From Miltoncostaeales bacterium (GTDB taxonomy: Bacteria; Actinomycetota; Thermoleophilia; Miltoncostaeales; Miltoncostaeaceae), in NCBI GenBank assembly GCA_030829765.1, contig JAUROO010000039.1, positions 1 to 6,184 on the forward strand: 6,184 bases of DNA. The letters run 5' to 3'. How positions within the stretch are numbered: position 1 is the first letter of the stretch; each line of letters starts with the position of its first letter. A program made the translations under genes and the position numbers. Below are positions 1 to 5,355 of this stretch, one piece after another. The notes beneath the pieces were generated by a model that was not told the DNA's origin, did no database searches, and was given only the letters and a program-made list of their open reading frames with translations.

Positions 1-1184
1 GCGGGGGGTCCATCACCACGGGTGAGGACGGGATGATCACCGGGGTCACCACCACGGGTGGCGGGCTCAACGTGTTCCGCACCGACGACACCGGCATGCC
101 CGACACCACCTTCGGATCGTCCGGCCGCACGCGCCTCGCCCTCCGTGGGTGGGTCACGCCGTCCGGCGTGGCGCTGGATGCCCGGGGCCGCACCCTGGTA
201 TCGGGCTTCGCCATGCCCCGCGGCAGTGCATCGGCCACCGGCAACTCCTCGGACGACTCCTACGCGTTCGTGGCGCGATTCACCACCGCGGGCGTGCTGG
301 ACCGTTCGTTCGGTTCGCGCGGCATCGCCCGCGTGCGCCCCGGTGGCGCGGCGGTTGGCGCAGGCGCGGGCATCGCACTCGATCCGCAGGGGCGGATCGT
401 GCTGGCCGGCTACACCACGCGCGGGGATGTGTTCGTGTCGCGCCTCACGGCTGCCGGCCGCACCGACAGGTCATTCGGCCGGTCCGGGTCGGCCATCCGC
501 GCGATGGGCGCAGGGCAGCTTGAGGCGATGGGCAGCGGGGGCGTGGCCGTGGATGGCCGCTCCCGTCCGCTGGTGGCCTTCGCCGCCGCGGACACCCGCC
601 GCGCACCTGCGCGCGTGATGCGCCTGACCGCGCGTGGCCAGTGGGACGCGGCGTTCAACCGGCGTGCGCTGGCCGCGGGGGTCGGCTCCGTGGCGGGCTC
701 GCCCACGGTCACCGTGGCCGCGGGCAACCGCCCGGTGCTGGGCCTGCCCACCTCATGGCGCCGCCAGACGGTGATGAGCGTGGCGCGCCTGCAGGTGTCA
801 GGCGTCCGTGACCGCGGGTTCAACGGCACGGGCATCGTGAGCATGGGCTTCGGCTCGAACCGCGACGTCAGCTCGATGGCGGTTCCTGCCGTGGACGGCT
901 CCAACCGGCTGTGGCTCTCGGGCACGGCCCTGTCGCCATCGTCCGAGGGCATCGCATCGGCGCGCCTGCTGTGGAACGGCAACTACGACCGGCTCTACGG
1001 CGGCAGCGGTCGCGTGCTGATGACGCGCGCGGGCACCGCGGAGTTCAGCGATGTCTTCTCGGCGGCCCCGGGCGGGATGGGCGACCTGGTGATGCTGGCG
1101 GGCCTCTCGGCGCGCCGCGGCGCCACCCCCAGCGCGGCCTTCGTCAGCATGACGACGGTGGGCACCCCGAACCCGCTGATGTAG
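1..1184 (+). CDS. Delta-60 repeat (DUF5122-type) beta-propeller protein, 5' partial
   Basis: The reading frame is open from the first bases (codons in phase with position 3) to a TAG at 1182-1184, and repeat-like sequence (ITTGEDGMITG) precedes the first internal ATG at 33. The gene therefore almost certainly starts upstream. Counting from that ATG (383 residues), I see about six degenerate units of the delta-60 pattern 'A/V-R-hydrophobic-x-x-x-G-x-x-D-x-x-F/Y-G', ending near residues 28, 94, 149, 209, 264 and 323. Examples are VARFTTAGVLDRSFGSRG and VSRLTAAGRTDRSFGRSG. Between them lie 'DPQGRIVLAGYT'-like strands. The family (delta-60 repeat, DUF5122 beta-propeller) is generally found in secreted or surface proteins with no established reaction. 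The first three units are close to consensus; units 4-6 are worn (AAFNRR, RGFNGTG, RLYGGSG). No membrane anchor or sorting signal is visible at the C-terminus. Function is unknown; family assignment is fairly secure. Confidence 0.87.
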   Translation, partial: GGSITTGEDGMITGVTTTGGGLNVFRTDDTGMPDTTFGSSGRTRLALRGWVTPSGVALDARGRTLVSGFAMPRGSASATGNSSDDSYAFVARFTTAGVLDRSFGSRGIARVRPGGAAVGAGAGIALDPQGRIVLAGYTTRGDVFVSRLTAAGRTDRSFGRSGSAIRAMGAGQLEAMGSGGVAVDGRSRPLVAFAAADTRRAPARVMRLTARGQWDAAFNRRALAAGVGSVAGSPTVTVAAGNRPVLGLPTSWRRQTVMSVARLQVSGVRDRGFNGTGIVSMGFGSNRDVSSMAVPAVDGSNRLWLSGTALSPSSEGIASARLLWNGNYDRLYGGSGRVLMTRAGTAEFSDVFSAAPGGMGDLVMLAGLSARRGATPSAAFVSMTTVGTPNPLM

Positions 1185-1191
1185 CGACCCC

Positions 1192-1204
1192 GGGGACTGT
1201 CCCC
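1192..1204. terminator. 13-base palindrome between convergent genes
   Basis: GGGGACTGTCCCC is a perfect inverted repeat of two 6-base arms around a single central T. It lies in the 27-base gap between the TAG of the delta-60 gene (1182-1184) and the stop of the convergent gene at 1212. As RNA it would fold as a 4-bp G/C stem with a 5-base loop. There is no T-run on either side, so it is a weak candidate for a bidirectional terminator. It could instead be a protein-binding palindrome or a dispersed intergenic repeat. I see no second copy in this window. Confidence 0.35.
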
Positions 1205-1211
1205 TCGCGCG

Positions 1212-1718
1212 TCAGGCGTACCGTTCGCGCAGGAAGGTGATGAAGGCCTCGCGGTCGGCGTCTGCCACCGGTGCGCCGCCGTCTGACCCGAAGGCCGCGC
1301 GCAGGTCCGCGGCGGCCGGGTCGTCCGACGCCAGCAGGTCGTCCACCTTCCCGAGCCAGCGGATCTCGGCGTCCTGCTGCAACAGGTGCTTCACCGCCGG
1401 GGCCGAGTAGGCGAAGGTCTCCTCGCCGGCGCCACCGCCGGCGACGATGCGCTGCCCTAGGCTGGCCAGCTGCTGGGCGCGGTGGGTGTCGTCCTCGTTC
1501 GCGGGGTTCACGTTCCACAGGGGGATCTCCGCGGCCAGTGCGCTCACCAGCGCATTGGCGTCGGCGAACCAGCACAGGGCCTCCACGCCCTCGCTGCGCG
1601 TGCCGGGCAGGCCCACCACCAGTGCACCCCATGGGTTGGCGGCCGGGTCGGCCACCGCGGCGCGGCCGAGCCCGGTGCTCAGGCCCCCCGGAACCGGCTT
1701 GCGCTCTGCATCGCCCAT
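1212..1718 (-). CDS. Hypothetical acidic cytoplasmic protein (168 aa)
   Basis: I do not recognise this protein. It starts MGDAERKPVPGG and ends with FITFLRERYA. There is no signal peptide or membrane segment, and acidic residues (about 24) clearly outnumber basic ones (about 13), so it is probably a soluble cytoplasmic protein. Visible features are a small hydrophobic stretch around residues 31-38 (GALVVGLP), an ALCWFADANALVSALAAEIP segment (47-66) that reads as a helix, a Gly-rich turn GGGAGEE (94-100), and a charged C-terminal helix (about 153-168). No catalytic motif stands out. The start at 1718 is supported by an AGGAG 8 bases upstream; an out-of-frame ATG inside that spacer is ignored. 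It lies 64 bases downstream of the secreted repeat protein on the same strand, separated from it by a palindrome, so co-transcription is uncertain. It is convergent with the delta-60 gene. Confidence 0.8.
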   Translation of the reverse strand: MGDAERKPVPGGLSTGLGRAAVADPAANPWGALVVGLPGTRSEGVEALCWFADANALVSALAAEIPLWNVNPANEDDTHRAQQLASLGQRIVAGGGAGEETFAYSAPAVKHLLQQDAEIRWLGKVDDLLASDDPAAADLRAAFGSDGGAPVADADREAFITFLRERYA

Positions 1719-1726
1719 CTCGCCAT

Positions 1727-1731
1727 CTCCT
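1727..1731 (-). promoter_or_regulatory. Ribosome binding site for the gene at 1212-1718
   Basis: AGGAG on the minus strand, 8 bases before the ATG at 1718. It decides the start against a second ATG lying between, which is in another frame. Further upstream on the same strand, TAGCCT (1751-1756) fits an actinobacterial TANNNT -10 box. It has no clear -35 element, so it is only a possible promoter. Confidence 0.6.
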
Positions 1732-1758
1732 GCGATCGCTGACGATGCTGAGGCTACC

Positions 1759-1772
1759 GGCCCCCGGGGGCC
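1759..1772. terminator. 14-base G/C palindrome after the secreted repeat gene
   Basis: GGCCCCCGGGGGCC is a perfect palindrome starting 10 bases beyond the stop codon (1783-1785) of the minus-strand secreted repeat gene. It could fold as a 5-bp stem with a CCGG loop. There is no T-run, as is common for actinobacterial 3' ends. It may end that transcript or mark a boundary before the next minus-strand gene. Confidence 0.35.
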
Positions 1773-1782
1773 CGATGGTGTC

Positions 1783-2484
1783 CTAGCGGCGACCGCCCCG
1801 CATGCCGGGCCCGCCGCGGGCGCGTCCTGCGTTGTCCACGATCTTCTCCGCCCGTGCCGTCACCTGCGCGTCGGTGAGGTCCGGCGCGTTCGCCGGCTTC
1901 GCCGACTTCAGGGCCGCCGCCACCGCGCTCACCAGGGTGTCGCGCGCCACGCCCTTCTGCTGCGCGAGCTCGGCAGGCGTGGTGCCCGCCCGGCGCGCGG
2001 TGCGCAGCTCAGCCGACGTCACGTCCAGGGTGGACGTCATCGCCTTGTCCACGGCAGCCCGTACGGCTGCGCCCCGGTTGGCCTTGCCCGCGCGCTGTCC
2101 GGGCACGCGGTCCACCATGCGCTCGGCCCTGGTGGTTCGCTGCGCTGCGGTGAGCGACGCGCCCTTGCCGGTCTTTCCGATCCCCGTGGCGATGGCGTTC
2201 ACGAGGGTGTCGCGTTCGACGCCCTTCTCCTTCGCCAGCGCAGCCAGCGAGGTGCCGGCACGCTTCGCGGTGCGCAGTTCCGCCTTGGTCACGCCAAGGG
2301 TGTCGCGCACGGCGGTGGCCACCGGGCCATTCCCTGCCTTTGCAGCCCGCTGCTTTGCTGCTGCGGGCGTTGTGCCATTGCGGTCGTGCGCCATGGCATC
2401 GGCGGCGCCCAGCGCCAGCCCGCCACCGGCGATCATGCTGCCTGCAAGGGCGATGCTCGTGAGCCGTCGGCTTCGCAGTCTCAT
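1783..2484 (-). CDS. Secreted protein with two helical Lys/Ala-rich repeats
   Basis: The product is 233 residues. Residues 1-32 form a signal peptide: basic MRLRSRRLTS, hydrophobic IALAGSMIAGGGLALG, and a probable cleavage after AMA (residue 32), before HDRNG. The mature protein contains two copies of one module at residues 61-98 and 151-188; these align without gaps and 26 of 38 residues match. The core is L-x-V-T-x-A-E-L-R-T-A-x-R-A-G-T followed by L-A-x-x-K-G-V-x-R-D-T-L-V. Each copy is followed by a T-A-x-Q-x-T-x-R-A-E-x-hydrophobic-V-D helix (about 112-126 and 204-217). The 'AELR...GTSLAALAKEKGV' pattern resembles a small helix-turn-helix-like fold seen in repeat form in secreted actinobacterial proteins, but no function is established. 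The tail is Gly/Arg-rich (ARGGPGMRGGRR). The ATG at 2484 is chosen because it has a GGAGG 9 bases upstream and gives a clean signal peptide. In-frame ATGs at 2514 and 2610 would put a non-hydrophobic extension before the signal sequence. Confidence 0.83.
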   Translation of the reverse strand: MRLRSRRLTSIALAGSMIAGGGLALGAADAMAHDRNGTTPAAAKQRAAKAGNGPVATAVRDTLGVTKAELRTAKRAGTSLAALAKEKGVERDTLVNAIATGIGKTGKGASLTAAQRTTRAERMVDRVPGQRAGKANRGAAVRAAVDKAMTSTLDVTSAELRTARRAGTTPAELAQQKGVARDTLVSAVAAALKSAKPANAPDLTDAQVTARAEKIVDNAGRARGGPGMRGGRR

Positions 2485-2493
2485 ATGCGTGGT

Positions 2494-2498
2494 CCTCC
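2494..2498 (-). promoter_or_regulatory. Ribosome binding site for the secreted repeat gene
   Basis: GGAGG on the minus strand, 9 bases before the ATG at 2484. It fixes the start at the signal-peptide methionine rather than the in-frame upstream ATGs at 2514 or 2610, where no comparable site was noted. Confidence 0.65.
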
Positions 2499-2757
2499 AC
2501 GTGATCGGGGTCATGCCGGCACCTTTTCCGGAACGGTGAAGGACGCTATCCGCGGGGCATAAGAGGAACTGAAGAAGAACGTGCGGACTTCGTGAGCATG
2601 TGTGGGTCATGTGAACAGTGGTCGCCAGCGGTCAACGGAACACCGCGCCTGGGCTTCCCCAACGCCGTGGGGCTTGCCACATGCCGGTGACACCCGTGAC
2701 CCCGGTCCCCACCTATCCCGGCTACGGTGAGTGGCGGTCCAAGGCAATCAGCACGTG

Positions 2758-2762
2758 AGGAG
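2758..2762 (+). promoter_or_regulatory. Ribosome binding site for the DUF1269 gene
   Basis: AGGAG lies 6 bases before the ATG at 2769. It selects that start over the in-frame ATG at 2727, which would add 14 residues that overlap this site. Confidence 0.7.
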
Positions 2763-2768
2763 CAGCGA

Positions 2769-3284
2769 ATGGCCGATGACGACACCACATTCATCTTCGT
2801 CGCCGTGTACGGCGACGAGGCCGATGCACAGGCCGACTACGACGTGGTGAAGGAGCTCTACCACGCCAAGGCGATCGGCAACTTCGACGCCGCGGTCATC
2901 CGCAAGGCCGCGGACGGCAAGGTGCACGTGAACAAGGACGAGACCGCCACCCGCAAGGGTGCGTGGGGCGGTGCCGCGGTCGGCGCCGTGGTGGGAATCC
3001 TGTTCCCGCCGTCCCTCCTCGCCAGCGCGGGCGTGGGTGCCCTGGCTGGCGGCCTGGGCGGGCACTTCCTCAAGGGCATGTCGCGCTCCGACGTGAAGGA
3101 GCTCGGGGAGTTCCTCGACGACGGCGAGGTGGCACTGCTGGTGGTGGGCGACTGGCAGCTGGACAAGGCCATCGACAAGGCCTTCTCGCGCGCCATCAAG
3201 AAGATGGACCGCGAGGTGAAGAGCCTGCAGCGCGGCGAGCTGGAGGCCGACTACGCCGCCATGATGTCCGGCGGGCACGAGTAG
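2769..3284 (+). CDS. DUF1269-family protein with glycine-rich hydrophobic core
   Basis: The product is 171 residues. The N-terminal part (residues 7-46) has the alternating beta/alpha pattern of the DUF1269 family: FIFVAVYGDEADAQADYDVV, then a helix and an 'A-A-V-I-R-K' strand. This is followed by G-K-V-H-V-N-K-D-E-T and the family's typical Gly/Ala-rich hydrophobic hairpin (residues 64-100: GAWGGAAVGAVVGILFPP, then a turn and GVGALAGGLGGHF). That segment may insert in or associate with the membrane, or pack as a glycine zipper. The C-terminal part has K-E-L-G-E-F-L-D-D-G-E-V-A-L-L-V-V (110-126) and an amphipathic charged helix (131-160). Members are often annotated as putative membrane or general-stress proteins, but the molecular function is unknown. 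There is no signal peptide. The gene stands alone: it is divergent from its upstream neighbour and followed 10 bases after the stop by a strong hairpin, so it is probably monocistronic. Confidence 0.88.
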   Translation: MADDDTTFIFVAVYGDEADAQADYDVVKELYHAKAIGNFDAAVIRKAADGKVHVNKDETATRKGAWGGAAVGAVVGILFPPSLLASAGVGALAGGLGGHFLKGMSRSDVKELGEFLDDGEVALLVVGDWQLDKAIDKAFSRAIKKMDREVKSLQRGELEADYAAMMSGGHE

Positions 3285-3294
3285 GGGATCTACG

Positions 3295-3328
3295 CCCCCC
3301 ATGCCCTCCACGCGGGGGGCATGGGGGG
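3295..3328 (+). terminator. Strong G/C hairpin after the DUF1269 gene
   Basis: CCCCCCATGCCC (3295-3306) pairs perfectly with GGGCATGGGGGG (3317-3328), giving 12 bp. The loop can close further through 3307-3309 with 3314-3316 (one T-G wobble) to leave ACGC. It starts 10 bases past the TAG of the DUF1269 gene. No T-run follows, so it would be an atypical terminator. The 3' arm can also pair with a downstream C-run. Confidence 0.6.
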
Positions 3329-3377
3329 TATGGCAGTCCACCCCCCGGGGTGATGGCGCGGCGCTCCGCACGCGAGA

Positions 3378-3405
3378 GGCTCCTTCCGGATCAACCGAAG
3401 GAGCC
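3378..3405 (+). promoter_or_regulatory. Hairpin sequestering the ribosome binding site of the gene at 3411
   Basis: GGCTCCTTC (3378-3386) is perfectly complementary to GAAGGAGCC (3397-3405). Two more G-C pairs form past a bulged C3387 (3388-3396 and 3389-3395), leaving a 5-base loop ATCAA. The whole AAGGAG ribosome binding site (3398-3403, 7 bases before the ATG) lies inside the 3' arm. This is what an RNA thermometer, riboswitch expression platform or protein-controlled leader would look like. I do not recognise a known riboswitch family in the 126-base gap. Confidence 0.6.
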
Positions 3406-3410
3406 ACCCG

Positions 3411-5288
3411 ATGTCATCCACCTCCCGCATTGCCCGCACCCCGAACCGCCTGCGCCGTCTGGCGGTGCTTGCGTCAGCCGCCTGCGCAGCCGCCTCGCCG
3501 GCCGCCGCGTTCGCCGACTTCGGTCCGGCCGCAGCGCCGTCCGGACCGGACCGCACGGCCGGCCCTGTGGACCTGGCGGCGCCCGGTACCGCCGGCGAGA
3601 TCCTGTTCACCACCACGTCCAACACCGACGGGGACTCGGCCAACGAACAGGAGATGACCTCATTCCTGCCCGCCACGGGCTGGGCGCAGCCCCAGTTCGC
3701 GTTCACGCCCCTGGGCACGAGCGTCAACTCGTGGGCCGTGGATGGCGGCACGTCCGGCACCGCGGTGTCCATCGCCCGCCCGCGGGTGGGCGGCGTCTTC
3801 GAGGCGCAGGCCCGGGTGCGCCCGGCCGGCCTGGGGTGGGGGCAGTCCACCCGCCTGTCGCCTGACGGCACCAGCGCCTACAGCGTCACCGCCGACATGA
3901 GCGACTCGGGCGAGCACGCCGTGGCCGCGTGGGTGCAGTACGACGCCGCATCGACCACGTACCGCGCATACGCCTCCCGCTGGAATGCGGCATCCGGGTG
4001 GAGCGCCGGCGCACCGGTCACCCCCGTGGGCATCTCCTGCATCGACGCCACCGCGGTCATCGACAACGCCGGCATCGCGACCATCGCCGCGTCGTGCGAC
4101 CGCACCCCTGCAGATGGGGCGGACCTGCGCGACCTGATGGCGGTGCGCGGGGTGCCGGGGGCGTGGAGCGCTCCCGAGCAGCTCACGCAGGCGGGTGACG
4201 ACGTGACCACCGCGTTCCTGGCTGCTGCCCCGGATGGCGCGGTCGCGGTTGCGTGGAACGCGCAGTCCAACCCGATCCGGATGGTGGAGGCACGCTCGCT
4301 GCCGGCGGGCGGCGCGGGCTGGACCCCGGTCCGATCGGTGAGCGACGGATCGCTGCAGGCCGACGATCCGTCGATCGAGGCCGTGGGGCCGGGCGCATTC
4401 GCCGTGGCATGGATGCAGGCTGAGGTGTCCGCCCGCAGCGTATGGGCGGGCGACCTGGTCGACGGGCAGGTGACCCGCCGGGTGCGCGTGTCGGATCCCG
4501 CCGACGGCCAGCTGCCGCCGCTGTCGCGGAGCACTCCCGCCGTTGCCGCGCGTACCGTGGACGGGGTGCCGACGGTTGCCGTGGCGTGGGCGCAGGACGA
4601 TCGCGCAAACGTCGCGGTGCGCCGTGGCACCCAGTGGGGTGACCGTGCGGCGTTCCTCGCGAATGGTGTCGGCCCCGAGCGGACGAAGGGCCCGGCCACG
4701 GCGGTGGGCGGAGACGGCCTGGTGACCGTGGCCTGGCAGGAGCGGATCGACGGCACGTCCCAGTGGTCGGCGCGAATCGCCCGCGAGGCACCGGCGCCCG
4801 TGCCCGAGGCCCCCATTGCCCCGCAGCCTCCCACCGCCGCCCCGGATGCCGGCACCCAGCCGGCCCCGCCTGCGCCCGCCCCGGCACCTGCGCCCGTCCC
4901 CGCAGCACCTGCTCCCGCCCCCGCGGCTCCCGCTCCGGCTGCCACGCCCGCCGCGGTGGTCGCGACGCCGGCCGCCACATGCGCCGGAACCCGCGGTCGC
5001 AGCCGGGTGCTGTGCCGCGCCAAGGCCTCGCGCACGGCTGCCCTTCGCACCTGCTCCACCCGGAAGGGCCGGGCCAAGGCCATCTGCCGCGCCAAGGCAC
5101 AGCGCACCTACGGAATCCGGGTGTGCTCCACCCGGAAGGGCCGGGCCAAGGCCATCTGCCGCGCCAAGGCGCAGCGCACCTACCGCTTGCGCACCTGCTC
5201 GGTCAAGCGCGGCCGTGCCAAGGCCACCTGCCGGGCCACTGCGCGCGTGCGGTACGCCAAGGCCGTCACGGCTGCCCGCCGCCGCTAG
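3411..5288 (+). CDS. Secreted propeller-like protein with Pro/Ala linker and Cys/Lys/Arg repeat tail
   Basis: The product is 625 residues. Residues 1-35 are a long signal peptide: basic to about residue 16, hydrophobic Ala-rich, with likely cleavage at AFA|D (35/36). Residues about 60-458 look like a secreted beta-propeller or sialidase-type fold. A motif of the type VAW (VAAW in the first copy) recurs near residues 171, 280, 331, 391 and 439, often followed by 'GWSAGAPVT' or 'GWTPVRSVSDG'-like strands. No sialidase Asp-box or catalytic set was found, so binding rather than catalysis is likelier. Residues 460-522 are a Pro/Ala linker (APAPAPAPVPAAP type), the kind that spans cell wall or spaces domains. 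Residues 524-619 are four 24-residue Cys/Lys/Arg repeats, ending in RYAKAVTAARRR. The strongly basic tail could bind anionic wall polymer or nucleic acid, with the paired cysteines forming disulfides outside the cell; this is inference. The ATG at 3411 has AAGGAG 7 bases upstream, buried in a hairpin. A terminator follows at 5300. Confidence 0.85.
   Translation: MSSTSRIARTPNRLRRLAVLASAACAAASPAAAFADFGPAAAPSGPDRTAGPVDLAAPGTAGEILFTTTSNTDGDSANEQEMTSFLPATGWAQPQFAFTPLGTSVNSWAVDGGTSGTAVSIARPRVGGVFEAQARVRPAGLGWGQSTRLSPDGTSAYSVTADMSDSGEHAVAAWVQYDAASTTYRAYASRWNAASGWSAGAPVTPVGISCIDATAVIDNAGIATIAASCDRTPADGADLRDLMAVRGVPGAWSAPEQLTQAGDDVTTAFLAAAPDGAVAVAWNAQSNPIRMVEARSLPAGGAGWTPVRSVSDGSLQADDPSIEAVGPGAFAVAWMQAEVSARSVWAGDLVDGQVTRRVRVSDPADGQLPPLSRSTPAVAARTVDGVPTVAVAWAQDDRANVAVRRGTQWGDRAAFLANGVGPERTKGPATAVGGDGLVTVAWQERIDGTSQWSARIAREAPAPVPEAPIAPQPPTAAPDAGTQPAPPAPAPAPAPVPAAPAPAPAAPAPAATPAAVVATPAATCAGTRGRSRVLCRAKASRTAALRTCSTRKGRAKAICRAKAQRTYGIRVCSTRKGRAKAICRAKAQRTYRLRTCSVKRGRAKATCRATARVRYAKAVTAARRR
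4788..4976 (+). repeat. Low-complexity Pro/Ala linker coding region
   Basis: Codons for residues about 460-522 of the secreted protein at 3411 are almost all CCC/CCG/CCT/GCC/GCT/GCA. They encode alternating A-P units joining the propeller-like domain to the basic tail. Such linkers are extended and protease-resistant. The low complexity can create long open frames on the opposite strand that should not be taken as genes. Confidence 0.75.
4980..5267 (+). repeat. Four tandem 72-base repeats encoding 24-residue Cys/basic units
   Basis: The units start at 4980, 5052, 5124 and 5196, each exactly 72 bases. Each encodes C-(x10)-C-R-A with Lys/Arg around it. Cysteines sit at residues 524, 548, 572 and 596, and again 11 residues later at 535, 559, 583 and 607. 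Units 2 and 3 are nearly identical in DNA: 59 of their first 60 bases match. Both encode CSTRKGRAKAICRAKAQRTY, which suggests a recent duplication. Units 1 and 4 are older and diverged (CAGTRGRSRVLC, CSVKRGRAKATC). Confidence 0.9.
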
Positions 5289-5299
5289 CGATGCATCGT

Positions 5300-5337
5300 G
5301 GATTCCGGAGGGGCCCGATGTCGCCCCTCCGGAATCC
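5300..5337 (+). terminator. Perfect 15-bp stem-loop terminator after the large secreted gene
   Basis: GGATTCCGGAGGGGC (5300-5314) and GCCCCTCCGGAATCC (5323-5337) are perfectly complementary around an 8-base loop (CCGATGTC). The stem starts 11 bases after the TAG at 5286-5288. Only a weak T-rich stretch (GTTT at 5348-5351) follows, so termination efficiency is uncertain, but position and stem quality make this the best terminator in the window. A separate 10-base palindrome CGATGCATCG (5289-5298) immediately precedes it. Confidence 0.8.
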
Positions 5338-5343
5338 GCTTGG

Positions 5344-5349
5344 TACCGT
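5344..5349 (+). promoter_or_regulatory. Possible -10 box of a leaderless promoter
   Basis: TACCGT fits the actinobacterial TANNNT -10 consensus. It ends 6 bases before the GTG at 5356, which is the spacing expected if transcription starts on the start codon itself. There is no ribosome binding site before that GTG, which agrees with a leaderless mRNA. No clear -35 is visible, because that region is the terminator stem. Confidence 0.4.
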
Positions 5350-5355
5350 TTAGGC

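Larger units (their letters stand above)
2485..2768. other. Divergent intergenic region (284 bases)
   Basis: This gap separates the minus-strand secreted repeat gene from the plus-strand DUF1269 gene, so it must hold both promoters. It is visibly less GC-rich around 2560-2640 than the genes on either side. On the plus strand, TACGGT at 2723-2728 is a possible TANNNT -10 box. A direct repeat GTGAC at 2687-2691 and 2696-2700 (9-base step) lies just upstream and could be an operator or -35 region, but its spacing to the box is too long for a standard promoter. On the minus strand, TAGCGT in the segment upstream of 2520 is a possible -10. I see no convincing gene, RNA or strong hairpin here. Confidence 0.5.

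Noticed and set aside
14..60. Direct repeat CACCACGGGTG at 14-24 and 50-60
   Set aside because: It falls in coding sequence for similar Thr/Gly-rich residues of the delta-60 protein and needs no separate explanation.
2485..2610. N-terminal extension of the secreted repeat protein to the ATG at 2610 or 2514
   Set aside because: It would place about 42 or 10 extra residues before a well-formed signal peptide, while the ATG at 2484 has GGAGG at 9 bases.
2546..2794. Minus-strand 82-codon frame in the divergent gap
   Set aside because: It overlaps the ribosome binding site and start of the DUF1269 gene and would lie within the upstream region of the minus-strand secreted gene. I saw no support for it beyond an open frame.
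3326..3331. GGGTAT as a stress-sigma -10 box before the gene at 3411
   Set aside because: No GTTT-type -35 lies at the right distance, and the bases are part of the hairpin's G-run.
3361..3410. Glycine-type riboswitch, because CCGAAGGAGC resembles part of that consensus
   Set aside because: The rest of the aptamer (second conserved domain and flanking stems) is absent, and the match is explained by the ribosome binding site and its complement.
4980..5267. Tandem repeats as a CRISPR array
   Set aside because: The units are in-frame, have no spacers, are diverged at the ends and encode a regular protein repeat.
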